This document shows positions 22,285-34,325 of a DNA stretch of 64,000 nucleotides, in pieces; position 1 is the stretch's first letter, and the number at the start of each line of letters is the position of its first letter. The DNA comes from Macropodus opercularis (lineage: Eukaryota; Chordata; Actinopteri; Anabantiformes; Osphronemidae), in NCBI GenBank assembly GCA_030770545.1, contig CM061106.1, positions 16,389,001 to 16,453,000 on the forward strand, given 5' to 3'. The notes under the pieces are model-generated. The model did not search any database. It was given only the letters and a program-made list of their open reading frames with translations, and had not been told where the DNA came from. The position numbers and the translations under genes were made by a program.

Positions 22285-23005
22285 TCGAAAGCCCGGCATC
22301 GCCCTATGGGCACGTGACAGAAACCGTACAATGCCGCAAGACTAACCTCCCAGAATGCCCGTTTCCATCACTGAACTCTTTCATTTGCCGGACTAGAACG
22401 CAAAGGCTTCTTACGTGTGCTGAATGAGAGGCAGAGAGCACGAGTAAAGTCTCTAGTGATGACAGGACTTTTACCTATGCGCAATGAGGCCAGGGGTTTA
22501 ACCACATAAGCCGTCCACCTCAGTTTTATTCCATCCGTCTGGAAGACTTTATCGAGCGAGGGGCTGCGTACACCACGGACGGGTCGCTGCTCCATTAGCA
22601 CTACACGCAGGAGTGGTCGCACTGCCACAGCTGAAAGACGAGGGGCCATTCGTTCCAGCAACTTGTGACTTTCAAGGTCGAGTCCAAACACAAACACAGC
22701 ACAACTACTTTGGAGGGATCTGTGGTTGTGACTATACCACCAGTGTTGTGAACCCTGGTGCTGGCATGTCAACAGGTGACAAACGTGTCATTGATTTTTG
22801 CCCTACGATAAAGACAAATACCACCTGTCAAAAGGCCCGGTGTTCTTCTACCTACTCGGGCACTGATGTATCAAGCGGGTTCCAGGCACAGGTGGGGCAT
22901 GACCAACAGTATTTGACCCGGCCTTCTATGGAGGTTGCTCTCGCTGAAGTATAAGTTACTTCCTCTATTGCGTACTTTCTCCCTCTAGAGGGTTTGTAGC
23001 GTGAA

Positions 23006-23078
23006 GCCTGTGTAGCTCAGTCGGTAGAGCATCAGACTTTTAATCTGAGGGCCCAGGGTTCAAGTCCCTGCTCAGGCA
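23006..23078 (+). tRNA. tRNA-Lys (TTT), array A unit 11
   Basis: Identical to unit 1. Confidence 0.9.
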
Positions 23079-23370
23079 AAGTTACCTGTTTTCTGCAGCT
23101 CACTAGTGACTTTGAAGGCACCCAAGGTCGTCACTATACCACCAGTGTTGTGAAACCAGCTCAAATCAGGTCTCCTTCAGAGTCTTTGCACGCATTCAAG
23201 AAACCCCATTAAGGTCCTCTTTGTTCCAACGGCTGGTTCGTCAATTGTTGGGAACATGTCAACGCTGTTTTCTCCGATGGAACCAGGGGGACAGAGAAAC
23301 TCCATTTTCCCCAGGAAGACTTCCACGTCGAAGCTATCATCCGAGGAATTTGCCAGGCGCTCGTACCTTC

Positions 23371-23442
23371 TCCCTGGTGGTCTAGTGGCTAGGATTCGGC
23401 GCTCTCACCGCCGCGGCCCGGGTTCGATTCCCGGTCAGGGAA
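23371..23442 (+). tRNA. tRNA-Glu (CTC), array A unit 11
   Basis: Consensus copy and the last Glu of the main A array. Confidence 0.93.
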
Positions 23443-23620
23443 AAACCATTTAGCCGAGGGTCAGTACAATACGTTCAACATTAAGTCTGGTTTGCCGCTG
23501 TAACGTAAGAACATGCGACGTCGGGCCCTTTGTGCTTTCTTACACGTCCAGCAGAATGTATCGCACGTTTCAATTGCAGTCTGAGTCGAAAAGGGAACTG
23601 ACGTGACATTCCTCCGACAC

Positions 23621-23692
23621 TGCGTTGGCCAAGAATCCAACCTGGATCCACTGCTTGGGAAGCACTTATTCTCAACTTTATACCACCGATGC
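23621..23692 (-). pseudogene. tRNA-Gly pseudogene, array A unit 11
   Basis: Same lesions as unit 1. Confidence 0.75.
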
Positions 23693-24413
23693 TCGAAAGC
23701 CCGGCATCGCCCTATGGGCACGTGACAGAAACCGTACAATGCCGCAAGACTAACCTCCCAGAATGCCCGTTTCCATCACTGAACTCTTTCATTTGCCGGA
23801 CTAGAACGCAAAGGCTTCTTACGTGTGCTGAATGAGAGGCAGAGAGCACGAGTAAAGTCTCTAGTGATGACAGGACTTTTACCTATGCGCAATGAGGCCA
23901 GGGGTTTACCCACATAAGCCGTCCACCTCAGTTTTATTCCATCCGTCTGGAAGACTTTATCGAGCGAGAGGCTGCGTACACCACGGACGGGTCGCTGCTC
24001 CATTAGCACTACACGCAGGAGTGGTCGCACTGCCACAGCTGAAAGACAAGGGGCCATTCGTTCCAGCAACTTGTGACTTTCAAGGTCGAGTCCAAACACA
24101 AACACAGCACAACTACTTTGGAGGGATCTGTGGTTGGGACTATACCACCAGTGTTGTGAACCCTGGTGCTGGCATGTCAACAGGTGACAAACGTGTCATT
24201 AATTTTTGCCCTACGATAAAGACAAATACCACCTGTCAAAAGGCCCGGTGTTCTTCTACCTACTCGGGCACTGATGTATCAAGCGGGTTCCAGGCACAGG
24301 TGGGGCATGACCAACAGTATTTGACCCAGCCTTCTATGGAGGTTGCTCTCGCTGAAGTATAAGTTACTTCCTCTATTGCGTACTTTCTCCCTCTAGAGGG
24401 TTTGTAGCGTGAA

Positions 24414-24486
24414 GCCTGTGTAGCTCAGTCGGTAGAGCATCAGACTTTTAATCTGAGGGCCCAGGGTTCAAGTCCCTGCTCAGGCA
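24414..24486 (+). tRNA. tRNA-Lys (TTT), array A unit 12 (partial unit)
   Basis: Identical to unit 1. The unit stops at 24620, before its Glu, where sequence switches to array B over a TTAA-rich microhomology (CATTAA | AAGCGTG). Confidence 0.9.
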
Positions 24487-25389
24487 AAGTTACCTGTTTT
24501 CTGCAGCTCACTAGTGACTTTGAAGGCACCCAAGGTCGTCACTATACCACCAGTGTTGTGAAACCAGCTCAAATCAGGTCTCCTTCAGAGTCTTTGCACG
24601 CATTCAAGAAACCCCATTAAAAGCGTGCCCTTGCCCTATGGGGACGTGACAGATTACTCCAAACGCCGCAAGAGGACGTTCCCAGATTGCATCACTGAGC
24701 TCTGTCACGTCCCCATCTAGGTAGGGCGCGTAACACACGAATGTGACCAGGTTATTCCAAACCCGTTCTCCCCAAACCAGCACACACTAAGCCAAGTAAT
24801 AAGCGCACACCAGAGAAGACGTAACCTCATCCAAAGAAAATGGCAGCTCACCCCTACTTTACAGAAGGTCCCAAAACAAACAGAATATAGGCACAAGGCC
24901 CACAACAAGTGCGAATACACTAAGGAACAAACGCTCCTTAGGAAAATGCAGGTAACTGCACTGTAGCTGTCACTGGCTCTATTGTGCTATACTGAGCCTG
25001 GTGATTGAATTTTTTGGAAAAGTAGCCTGTGCCCTGCTCATCCTCTTGCAGAAGTTAAAGCCCCGGCACCATACCCACTCGCGTCCACCTCCAGCTTGAA
25101 GGGGCGCTTAAAAAATGGGGCTCCTAGCTCAGACGCACTGCAGAAGAGCACTTTGGCAGAGCCGGAAGCGTTTTGGCACTGCGGAGTCCAAAAAAAAAAG
25201 ATTTGTTGTGAAGTTCAGTGAGTTTCTTGGTTCGATTCCCGCCGAAGGAAAGCCGTAACGGCCGCAGTTGAGTCCAGTAAGTTAAAGAGTAAATCTGATT
25301 ATCTTCTGCAACTTGCCGCGTCCACTTAGAAGTACAGGAGAAGCTTTGGTCCGCCGACTTGAAAAAAGGGGACAGCAGTCCCCGTCCTC

Positions 25390-25461
25390 TGCATTGGCCG
25401 GGAATTGAACCCTGGTAAACTGCTTGGCAAGCAGCTATTCTCACCACTATACCACCAATGC
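25390..25461 (-). tRNA. tRNA-Gly (GCC), array B
   Basis: Loop TTGCCAA. CCCTGGTAAAC on + replaces CCCGGGTCAAC, breaking one T-stem pair (A50-G64). Confidence 0.7.
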
Positions 25462-25872
25462 TTGAAAGCCTGTCATTGCCTTATGGGCACGTGACAGTTA
25501 CCTCCAAACGTTGCAAGGGCAAAAGGAAACACCTGGTTCCAAAGCGTTTCTGCACTGTGGAGTCTAAAGAAAAGATTTGTTGTGAAGTTTAGAGACTTCC
25601 TCTGCTGCGTTATGTACTTCTCATCTGTAGAGGGCTTACGGCGTGAAGCCTGGCTACCTGAGTCGGTAGGTACATGTCACTTTCAACGTGTTTGCATGCA
25701 CTCAAGGAACCACAGTAAAGTGTGCTTTGTTTCACAAGCTGGTTTGGAAAGGTCTAACCTGTTTTCTTCATTGGAACCAGGGATTTAGAGAAACCCGGTT
25801 CTTTCCCAGAAAGATTTCCATTTAGATGGGATCCTCGATTGCCCGAGGAAGGTGCCAGTCACCAGCGTCGTC

Positions 25873-25943
25873 TCCCTGGTTGTTAGTGGCTAGGATTCGG
25901 CACTTTCACTGCCGCGGCCCGGGTTCGATTCCCGGTCAGGGAA
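25873..25943 (+). pseudogene. tRNA-Glu (TTC) with damaged D-arm
   Basis: CTGGTTGTTAGTGGC replaces CTGGTGGTCTAGTGGC, a 1-nt loss plus a substitution in box A. The rest is intact. An identical lesion occurs at 46233. Confidence 0.7.
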
Positions 25944-26076
25944 TGCCGTTTTAGCCGCGGTTGAGTTCAGTACGTTGAAGACTAAATCTGATTACCTTCT
26001 GCAACTTGCTTCCTTAGAGGTGCAGGAGAAGCTTTGGTCCGCTGACTTGAAAAAGGGACCAGTTGCGCCTGTCCTC

Positions 26077-26148
26077 TGCGTTGGCCGGGAATTGAAACCG
26101 GGTCAACTGCTTGGGAAGCAGCTATTCTCACTACTAAACCACCAATGC
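26077..26148 (-). pseudogene. tRNA-Gly (CCC), decayed
   Basis: Acceptor GCATTGG against CCAACGC (A3-C70 mismatch), D-arm GGTTTAGTAG for GGTATAGTGG, altered T-stem. Loop TTCCCAA is kept. The same lesions are found at 46437. Confidence 0.7.
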
Positions 26149-26906
26149 TTAAAAGCGTCCCCTTGCCCTATGGGGACGTGACAGATTACTCCAAACGCCG
26201 CAAGAGGACGTTCCCAGATTGCATCACTGAGCTCTGTCACGTCCCCATCTAGGTAGGGCGCGTAACACACGAATGTGACCAGGTTATTCCAAACCAGCAC
26301 ACACTAAGGCAAGTAATAAGCGCACACCAGAGAAGACGTATCCTCATCCAAAGAAAATGGCAGCTCACCCCTACTTTACAGAAGGTCCCAAAACAAACAG
26401 AATATAGGCACAAGGCCCACAAGAAGTGCGAATACACTAAGGAACAAACGCTCCTTAGGGAAATGCAGGTAACTGCACTGTAGCTGTCACTGGCTCTATT
26501 GTGCTATACTGAGCCTGGTGTTTGAATTTTTTGGAAAAGTAGCCTGTGCCCTGCTCATCCTCTTGCAGAAGTTAAAGCCCCGGCACCATACCCACTCGCG
26601 TCCACCTCCAGCTTAAAGGGGCGCGTAAAAAATGGGGCTCCTAGCTCAGGCGCACTGCAGAAGAGCACTTTGGCAGAGCCAGAAGCGTTTTGGCACTGCG
26701 GAGTCCAAAAAAAAAAGATTTGTTGTGAAGTCCAGTGAGTTCCTTGGTTCGATTCCCGCCGAAGGAAAGCCGTAACGGCCGCAGTTGAGTCCAGTAAGTT
26801 AAAGAGTAAATCTGATTATCTTCTGCAACTTGCCGCGTCCACTTAGAAGTACAGGAGAAGCTTTGGTCCGCCGACTTGAAAAAAGGGGGCAGCAGTCCCC
26901 GTCCTC

Positions 26907-26978
26907 TGCATTGGCCGGGAATTGAACCCTGGTAAACTGCTTGGCAAGCAGCTATTCTCACCACTATACCACCAATGC
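26907..26978 (-). tRNA. tRNA-Gly (GCC), array B
   Basis: Same T-stem variant as 25390. Confidence 0.7.
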
Positions 26979-27280
26979 TTGAAAGCCTGTCATTGCCTTA
27001 TGGGCACGTGACAGTTACCTCCAAACGTTGCAAGGGCAAAAGGAAACACCTGGTTCCAAAGCGTTTCTGCACTGTGGAGTCTAAAGAAAAGATTTGTTGT
27101 GAAGTTTAGAGACTTCCTCTGCTGCGTTATGTACTTCTCATCTGTAGAGGGCTTACGGCGTGAAGCCTGGCTACCTGAGTCGGTAGGTACATGTCACTTT
27201 CAACGTGTTTGCATGCACTCAAGGAACCACAGTAAAGTGTGCTTTGTTTCACAAGCTGGTTTGGAAAGGTCTAACCTGTG

Positions 27281-27295
27281 TTCCCGGTCGGGGAA
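27281..27295 (+). pseudogene. tRNA-Glu T-arm stub
   Basis: Only TTCCCGGTCGGGGAA remains, fused to upstream spacer; the rest of the gene is deleted. The same deletion junction recurs at 51763-51777. Confidence 0.6.
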
Positions 27296-27430
27296 TGCCG
27301 TTTTAGCGGCGGTTGAGTCCAGTACGTTAAAAAGACTAAATCTGATTACCTTCTGCAACTTGCTTGCTTAGAGGTGCAGGAGAAGCTTTGGTCCGCTGAC
27401 TTGAAAAAGGGGGCAGCTGTGCCTGTCCTC

Positions 27431-27502
27431 TGCATTGGCCGGGAATTGAACCTGGGTCAACTGCTTGGGAAGCAGCTATTCTCACCACTATACCACCAAT
27501 GC
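27431..27502 (-). tRNA. tRNA-Gly (CCC), array B
   Basis: Loop TTCCCAA. One T-stem mismatch (A51-C63 from CCTGGG on +). The inverted repeat beside it is damaged (CCTAAAGGGACGTG). Confidence 0.78.
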
Positions 27503-28095
27503 TTAAAAGCAGACCCTTGCCCTAAAGGGACGTGACAGATTACTCCAAACGCCGCAAAAGGACGTTCCCAAATTGCATCACTGAGCTCTGTCACGTCCCC
27601 ATCTAGGTAGGGCGCGTAACACACGAATGTGACCAGGTTATTCCAAACCCGTTCTCCCCAAACCAGCACACACTAAGCCAAGTAATAAGCGCACGCCAGA
27701 GAAGACGTAACCTCATCCAAAGAAAATGGCAGCTCACCCCTACTTTACAGGAGGTCCCAAAACAAACAGAATATAGGCACAAGGCCCACAACAAGTCACT
27801 AAAACCTCCTCCTGTTCTGTCAAACACAGCGCAATTACTGTGAAGGCACCTATGCTCGTCACCATGCTACCAGTTTTGTGAAACCTGGTAACAAACATGT
27901 CACTTTCAACGTGTTTGCATGCACTCAAGGAACCACAGTAAAGTGTGCTTTGTTTCACAAGCTGGTTTGGATAGGTCTAACCTGTTTTCTTCATTGGAAC
28001 CAGGGAATTAGAGAAACCCGGTTCTTTCCCAAAAAGATTTCCATTTAGATGGGATCCTCGATTGCCCGAGGAAGGTGCCAGTCACCAGCTCCGTC

Positions 28096-28167
28096 TCCCT
28101 GGTGGTCTAGTGGCTAGGATTCGGCACTTTCACTGCCGCGGCCCGGGTTCGATTCCTGGTCAGGGAA
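28096..28167 (+). tRNA. tRNA-Glu (TTC), array B
   Basis: Consensus apart from T63 (TTCCTGG), which still pairs as G-U. Confidence 0.88.
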
Positions 28168-28300
28168 TGCCGTTTTAGCCGCGGTTGAGTTCAGTACGTT
28201 GAAGACTAAATCTGATTACCTTCTGCAACTTGCTTGCTTAGAGGTGCAGGAGAAGCTTTGGTCTGCTGACTTGAAAAAGGGGGCAGTTGTGCCTGTCCTC

Positions 28301-28372
28301 TGCATTGGCCGGGAATTGAACCCGGGTCAACTGCTTGGGAAGCAGCTATTCTCACCACTATACCACCAATGC
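28301..28372 (-). tRNA. tRNA-Gly (CCC), array B, consensus
   Basis: Acceptor, anticodon and T-stems are fully paired. T-loop TTCAATT, discriminator A, TTTTT downstream on its strand. The perfect 15-bp inverted repeat follows at 28394-28472. Best reference copy of this isoacceptor. Confidence 0.92.
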
Positions 28373-29094
28373 TTAAAAGCGTCCCCTTGCCCTATGGGGA
28401 CGTGACAGATTACTCCAAACGCCGCAAGAGGACGTTCCCAGATTGCATCACTAAGCTCTGTCACGTCCCCATCTAGGTAGGGCGCGTAAACTAGCGAATG
28501 TGACCAGGTTTTTCCAAACCAGCACACACTAAGCCAAGTAATAAGCGCACTCCAGAGAAGACGTATCTTTATCCAAAGAAAATGGCAGCTCACCCCTACA
28601 AGGCCCACAACAAGTGCGAATACACTAAGAAACAAACGCTCCTTAGGGAAATGAAGGTAACTGCACTGTAGCTGTCACTGGCTCTATTGTGCTATACTGA
28701 GCCTGGTGTTTGAATTTTTTGGAAAAGTAGCCTGTGCCCTGCTCATCCTCTTGCAGAAGTTAAAGCCCCGGCACCATACCCACTCGCGTCCACCTCCAGC
28801 TTGAAGGGGCGCGTAAAAAATGGGGCTCCTAGCTCAGGAGCACTGCAGAAGAGCACTTTGGCAGAGCCGGAAGCGTTTTGGCACTGCGGAGTCCCAAAAA
28901 AAAAGATTTGTTGTGAAGTTCAGTGAGTTCCTTGGTTCGATTCCCGCCGAAGGAAAGCCGTAACGGCCGCAGTTGAGTCCAGTAAGTTAGAGAGTAAATC
29001 TGATTATCTTCTGCAACTTGCCGCGTCCACTTAGAAGTACAGGAGAAGCTTTGGTCCGCCGACTTGAAAAAAGGGGGCAGCAGTCCCCGTCATC

Positions 29095-29166
29095 TGCATT
29101 GGCCGGGAATTGAACCCGGGTCAACTGCTTGGCAAGCAGCTATTCTCACCACTATACCATCAATGC
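29095..29166 (-). tRNA. tRNA-Gly (GCC), array B
   Basis: Position 7 is A (GCATTGA), breaking one acceptor pair. T-stem consensus (CCCGGG). Confidence 0.78.
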
Positions 29167-29577
29167 TTGAAAGCCTTTCATTGCCTTATGGGCACGTGAC
29201 AGTTACCTCCAAACGTTGCAAGGGCAAAAGGAAACACCTGGTTCCAAAGCGTTTCTGCACTGTGGAGTCTAAAGAAAAGATTTGTTGTGAAGTTTAGAGA
29301 CTTCCTCTGCTGCGTTATGTACTTCTCATCTGTAGAGGGCTTACGGCGTGAAGCCTGGCTACCTGAGTCGGTAGGTACATGTCACTTTCAACGTGTTTGC
29401 ATGCACTCAAGGAACCACAGTAAAGTGTGCTTTGTTTCACAAGCTGGTTTGGAAAGGTCTAACCTGTTTTCTTCATTGGAACCAGGGAATTAGAGAAACC
29501 CGGTTCTTTCCCAGAAAGATTTCCATTTAGATGGGATCCTCGATTGCCCGAGGAAGGTGCCAGTCACCAGCGTCGTC

Positions 29578-29649
29578 TCCCTGGTGGTCTAGTGGCTAGG
29601 ATTCGGCACTTTCACTGCCGCGGCCCGGGTTCGATTCCCGGTCAGGGAA
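29578..29649 (+). tRNA. tRNA-Glu (TTC), array B
   Basis: Consensus copy with TTTT terminator. Confidence 0.93.
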
Positions 29650-29782
29650 TGCCGTTTTAGCCGCGGTTGAGTTCACTACGTTGAAGACTAAATCTGATTA
29701 CGTTCTGCAACTTGCTTGCTTAGAGGTGCAGGAGAAGCTTTGGTCCGCTGACTTGAAAAAGGGACCAGTTGCGCCTGTCCTC

Positions 29783-29853
29783 TGCGTTGGCCGGGAATTG
29801 AACCCGGGTCAACTGCTTGGGAGCAGCTATTCTCACCACTATACCACCAATGC
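29783..29853 (-). pseudogene. tRNA-Gly (CCC) with a 6-nt anticodon loop
   Basis: One T is missing from the loop (TCCCAA for TTCCCAA), so the anticodon loop has six bases. The acceptor is hybrid (GCATTGG/CCAACGC). The loop deletion is shared with 34326, 37351, 43404 and 44921. Confidence 0.7.
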
Positions 29854-30611
29854 TTAAAAGTGTCCCCTTGCCCTATGGGGACGTGACAGATTACTCCAAA
29901 CGCCGCAAGAGGACGTTCCCAGATTGCATCACTGAGCTCTGTCACGTCCCCATCTAGGTAGGGCGCGTAACACACGAATGTGACCAGGTTATTCCAAGCC
30001 AGCACACACTAAGCCAAGTAATAAGCGCACACCAGAGAAGACGTAACCTCATCCAAAGAAAATGGCAGCCTACCCCTACTTTACAGAAGGTCCCAAAACA
30101 AACAGAATATAGGCACAAGGCCCACAACAAGTGCGAATACACTAAGGAACAAACGCTCCTTAGGGAAATGCAGGTAACTGCACTGTAGCTGTCACTGGCT
30201 CTATTGTGCTATACTGAGCCTGGTGTTTGAATTTTTTGGAAAAGTAGCCTGTGCCCTGCTCATCCTCTTGCAGAAGTTAAAGCCCCGGCACCATACCCAC
30301 TCGCGTCCACCTCCAGCTTAAAGGGGCGCGTAAAAAATGGGGCTCCTAGCTCAGGCGCACTGCAGAAGAGCACTTTGGCAGAGCCGGAAGCGTTTTGGCA
30401 CTGCGGAGTCCAAAAAAAAAAGATTTGTTGTGAAGTTCAGTGAGTTACTTGGTTCGATTCCCGCCGAAGGAAAGCCGTAACGGCCGCAGTTGAGTCCAGT
30501 AAGTTAAAGAGTAAATCTGATTATCTTCTGCAACTTGCCGCGTCCACTTAGAAGTACAGGAGAAGCTTTGGTCCGCCGACTTGAAAAAAGGGGGCAGCAG
30601 TCCCCGTCCTC

Positions 30612-30683
30612 TGCATTGGCCGGGAATTGAACCCTGGTAAACTGCTTGGCAAACAGCTATTCTCACTACTATACCACCAATGC
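30612..30683 (-). tRNA. tRNA-Gly (GCC), weakened
   Basis: T-stem variant of 25390 plus G to A on + in the anticodon stem (G-U pair) and CACTACTAT in the D-arm. The variant set is shared with 35155, 38195 and 49619. Confidence 0.62.
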
Positions 30684-31094
30684 TTGAAAGCCTGTCATTG
30701 CCTTATGGGCACGTGACAGTTACCTCCAAACGTTGCAAGGGCAAAAGGAAACACCTGGTTCCAAAGCGTTTCTGCACTGTGGAGTCTAAAGAAAAGATTT
30801 GTTGTGAAGTTTAGAGACTTCCTCTGCTGCGTTATGTACTTCTCATCTGTAGAGGGCTTACGGCGTGAAGCCTGGCTACCTGAGTCGGTAGGTACATGTC
30901 ACTTTCAACGTGTTTGCATGCACTCAAGGAACCACAGTAAAGTGTGCTTTGTTTCACAAGCTGGTTTGGAAAGGTCTAACCTGTTTTCTTCATTGGAACC
31001 AGGGAATTAGAGAAACCCGATTCTTTCCCAGAAAGATTTCCATTTAGATGGGATCCTCGATCGCCTGAGGAAGGTGCCAGTCAACAGCGTCGTC

Positions 31095-31156
31095 TCTAGT
31101 GGCTAGGATTCGGCACTTTCACTGCCGCGGCCCGGGTTCGATTCCCGGTCAGGGAA
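31095..31156 (+). pseudogene. tRNA-Glu (TTC) lacking its 5' acceptor strand
   Basis: A 10-bp deletion joins GTC directly to TCTAGTGG, removing the first ten bases. The D-arm, anticodon and T-arm remain. The same lesion at 35638 explains why these two units are 1508 bp. Confidence 0.8.
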
Positions 31157-31289
31157 TGCCGTTTTAGCCGCGGTTGAGTTCAGTACGTTGAAGACTAAAT
31201 CTGATTACCTTCTGCAACTTGCTTGCTTAGAGGTGCAGGAGAAGCTTTGGTCTGCTGACTTGAAAAAGGGGGCAGTTGTGCCTGTCCTC

Positions 31290-31361
31290 TGCATTGGCCG
31301 GGAATTGAACCCGGGTCAACTGCTTGGGAAGCAGCTATTCTCACCACTATACCACCAATGC
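31290..31361 (-). tRNA. tRNA-Gly (CCC), array B
   Basis: Consensus copy. Confidence 0.92.
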
Positions 31362-32119
31362 TTAAAAGCGTCCCCTTGCCCTATGGGGACGTGACAGATT
31401 ACTCCAAACGCCGCAAGAGGACGTTCCCAGATTGCATCACTGAGCTCTGTCACGTCCCCATCTAGGTAGGGCGCGTAACACACGAATGTGACCAGGTTAT
31501 TCCAAACCAGCACACACTAAGCCAAGTAATAAGCGCACACCAGAGAAGACGTAACCTCATCTAAAGAAAATGGCAGCTCATCCCTACTTTACAGAAGGTC
31601 CCAAAACAAACAGAATATAGGCACAAGGCCCACAACAAGTGCGAATACACTAAGGAACAAACGCTCCTTAGGGAAATGCAGGTAACTGCACTGTAGCTGT
31701 CACTGGCTCTATTGTGCTATACTGAGCCTGGTGTTTGAATTTTTTGGAAAAGTAGCCTGTGCCCTGCTCTTCCTCTTGCAGAAGTTAAAGCCCCGGCACC
31801 ATACCCACTCGCGTCCACCTCCAGCTTGAAGGGGCGCGTAAAAAATGGGGCTCCTAGCTCAGGAGCACTGCAGAAGAGCACTTTGGCAGAGCCGGAAGCG
31901 TTTTGGCACTGCGGAGTCCAAAAAAAAAAGATTTGTTGTGAAGTTCAGTGAGTTCCTTGGTTCGATTCCCGCCGAAGGAAAGCCGTAACGGCCGCAGTTG
32001 AGTCCAGTAAGTTAAAGAGTAAATCTGATTATCTTCTGCAACTTGCCGCGTCCACTTAGAAGTACAGGAGAAGCTTTGGTCCGCCGACTTGAAAAAAGGG
32101 GGCAGAAGTCCCCGTCCTC

Positions 32120-32191
32120 TGCATTGGCCGGGAATTGAACCCGGGTCAACTGCTTGGCAAGCAGCTATTCTCACCACTATACCTCCAATGC
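32120..32191 (-). tRNA. tRNA-Gly (GCC), array B
   Basis: Consensus stems. Position 8 is A instead of the conserved T (from CCTCCAATGC on +). Shared with 36663. Confidence 0.75.
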
Positions 32192-32602
32192 TTGAAAGCC
32201 TGTCATTGCCTTATGGGCACGTGACAGTTACCTCCAAACGTTGCAAGGGCAAAAGGAAACACCTGGTTCCAAAGCGTTTCTGCACTGTGAAGTCTAAAGA
32301 AAAGATTTGTTGTGAAGTTTAGAGACTTCCTCTGCTGCGTTATGTACTTCTCATCTGTAGAGGGCTTACGGCGTAAAGCCAGGCTACCTGAGTCGGTAGG
32401 TACATGTCACTTTCAACGTGTTTGCATGCACTCAAGGAACCACAGTAAAGTGTGCTTTGTTTCACAAGCTGGTTTGGAAAGGTCTAACCTGTTTTCTTCA
32501 TTGGAACCAGGGAATTAGAGAAACCCGGTTCTTTCCCAGAAAGATTTCCATTTAGATGGGATCCTCGATTGCCCGAGGAAGGTGCCAGTCACCAGCGTCG
32601 TC

Positions 32603-32674
32603 TCCCTGGTGGTCTAGTGGCTAGGATTCGGCACTTTCACTGCCGCGGCCCGGGTTCGATTCCCGGTCAGGGAA
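32603..32674 (+). tRNA. tRNA-Glu (TTC), array B
   Basis: Consensus copy. Confidence 0.93.
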
Positions 32675-32807
32675 TGCCGTTTTAGCCGCGGTTGAGTTCA
32701 CTACGTTCAAGACTAAATCTGATTACCTTCTGCAACTTGCTTGATTAGAGGTGCAGGAGAAGCTTTGGTCCGCTGACTTGAAAAAGGGGGCAGCTGTGCC
32801 TGTCCTC

Positions 32808-32879
32808 TGCATTGGCCAGGAATTGAACCCGGGTCAACTGCTTGGGAAGCAGCTATTCTCACCACTATACCACCAATGC
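32808..32879 (-). tRNA. tRNA-Gly (CCC), array B
   Basis: Consensus with one G-U pair in the T-stem (GGCCAGG on +). Confidence 0.9.
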
Positions 32880-33637
32880 TTAAAAGCGTGCCCTTGCCCT
32901 ATGGGGACGTGACAGATTACTCCAAACGCCGCAAGAGGACGTTCCCAGATTGCATCACTGAGCTCTGTCACGTCCCCATCTAGGTAGGGCGCGTAACACA
33001 CGAATGTGACCAGGTTATTCCAAACCAGCACACACTAAGCCAAGTAATAAGCGCACACCAGAGAAGACGTAACCTCATCCAAAGAAAATGGCAGCTCACC
33101 CCTACTTTACAGAAGGTCCCAAAACAAACAGAATATAGGCACAAGGCCCACAACAAGTGCGAATACACTATGGAACAAACGCTCCTTAGGGAAATGCAGG
33201 TAACTGCACTGTAGCTGTCACTGGCTCTATTGTGCTATACTGAGCCTGGTGTTTGAATTTTTTGGAAAAGTAGCCTGTGCCCTGCTCATCCTCTTGCAGA
33301 AGTTAAAGCCCCGGCACCATACCCACTCGCGTCCACCTCCAGCTTAAAGGGGCGCGTAAAAAATGGGGCTCCTAGCTCAGGCGCACTGCAGAAGAGCACT
33401 TTGGCAGAGCCGGAAGCGTTTTGGCACTGCGGAGTCCAAAAAAAAAAGATTTGTTGTGAAGTTCAGTGAGTTACTTGGTTCGATTCCCGCCGAAGGAAAG
33501 CCGTAACGGCCGCAGTTGAGTCCAGTAAGTTAAAGAGTAAATCTGATTATCTTCTGCAACTTGCCGCGTCCACTTAGAAGTACAGGAGAAGCTTTGGTCC
33601 GCCGACTTGAAAAAAGGGGGCAGCAGTCCCCGTCCTC

Positions 33638-33709
33638 TGCATTGGCCGGGAATTGAACCCGGGTCAACTGCTTGGCAAGCAGCTATTCTCACCTCTATAC
33701 CACCAATGC
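33638..33709 (-). tRNA. tRNA-Gly (GCC), array B
   Basis: T-stem consensus. D-arm change CACCTCTATAC on +, shared with 44233 and 48101. Confidence 0.82.
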
Positions 33710-34120
33710 TTGAAAGCCTGTCATTGCCTTATGGGCACGTGACAGTTACCTCCAAACGTTGCAAGGGCAAAAGGAAACACCTGGTTCCAAAGCGTTTCTG
33801 CACTGTGGAGTCTAAAGAAAAGATTTGTTGTGAAGTTTAGAGACTTCCTCTGCTGCGTTATGTACTTCTCATCTGTAGAGGGCTTACGGCGTGAAGCCTG
33901 GCTACCTGAGTCGGTAGGTACATGTCACTTTCAACGTGTTTGCATGCACTCAAGGAACCACAGTAAAGTGTGCTTTGTTTCACAAGCTGGTTTGGAAAGG
34001 TCTAACCTGTTTTCTTCATTGGAACCAGGGAATTAGAGAAACCCGGTTCTTTCCGAGAAAGATTTCCATTTAGATGGGATCCTCGATTGCCCGAGGAAGG
34101 TGCCAGTCACCAGCGTCGTC

Positions 34121-34192
34121 TCCCTGGTGGTCTAGTGGCTAGGATTCGGCACTTTCACTGCCGTGGCCCGGGTTCGATTCCCGGTCAGGGAA
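34121..34192 (+). tRNA. tRNA-Glu (TTC), array B
   Basis: One private change, CCGTGGCCC, just 3' of the anticodon stem. Confidence 0.9.
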
Positions 34193-34325
34193 TGCCGTTT
34201 TAGCCGCGGTTGAGTTCACTACGTTGAAGACTAAATCTGATTACGTTCTGAAACTTGCTTGCTTAGAGCTGCAGGAGAAGCTTTGGTCCGCTGACTTGAA
34301 AAAGGGACCAGTTGCGCCTGTCCTC

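Larger units (their letters stand above)
8226..24620 (+). repeat. Tandem array A, 1408-bp units
   Basis: About 11.6 head-to-tail copies with period exactly 1408 bp throughout; I found no length variant. Order in a unit: spacer, tRNA-Lys(TTT) +, tRNA-Glu(CTC) +, decayed tRNA-Gly -. Units are almost identical in the middle. The first and last units carry more private changes. A two-unit block is duplicated, with shared markers at 10821/13637, 11882/14698 and 12385/15201, all 2816 bp apart. Repeated open frames of 60-134 codons are consequences of the identity of the units. Confidence 0.95.

Noticed and set aside
8288..24362. Repeated open frames of 134 codons (-) and 113 codons (+) in every array A unit
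   Set aside because: They overlap on opposite strands, cover no known domain, and are preserved only because the units are nearly identical. The tRNA genes explain the array.
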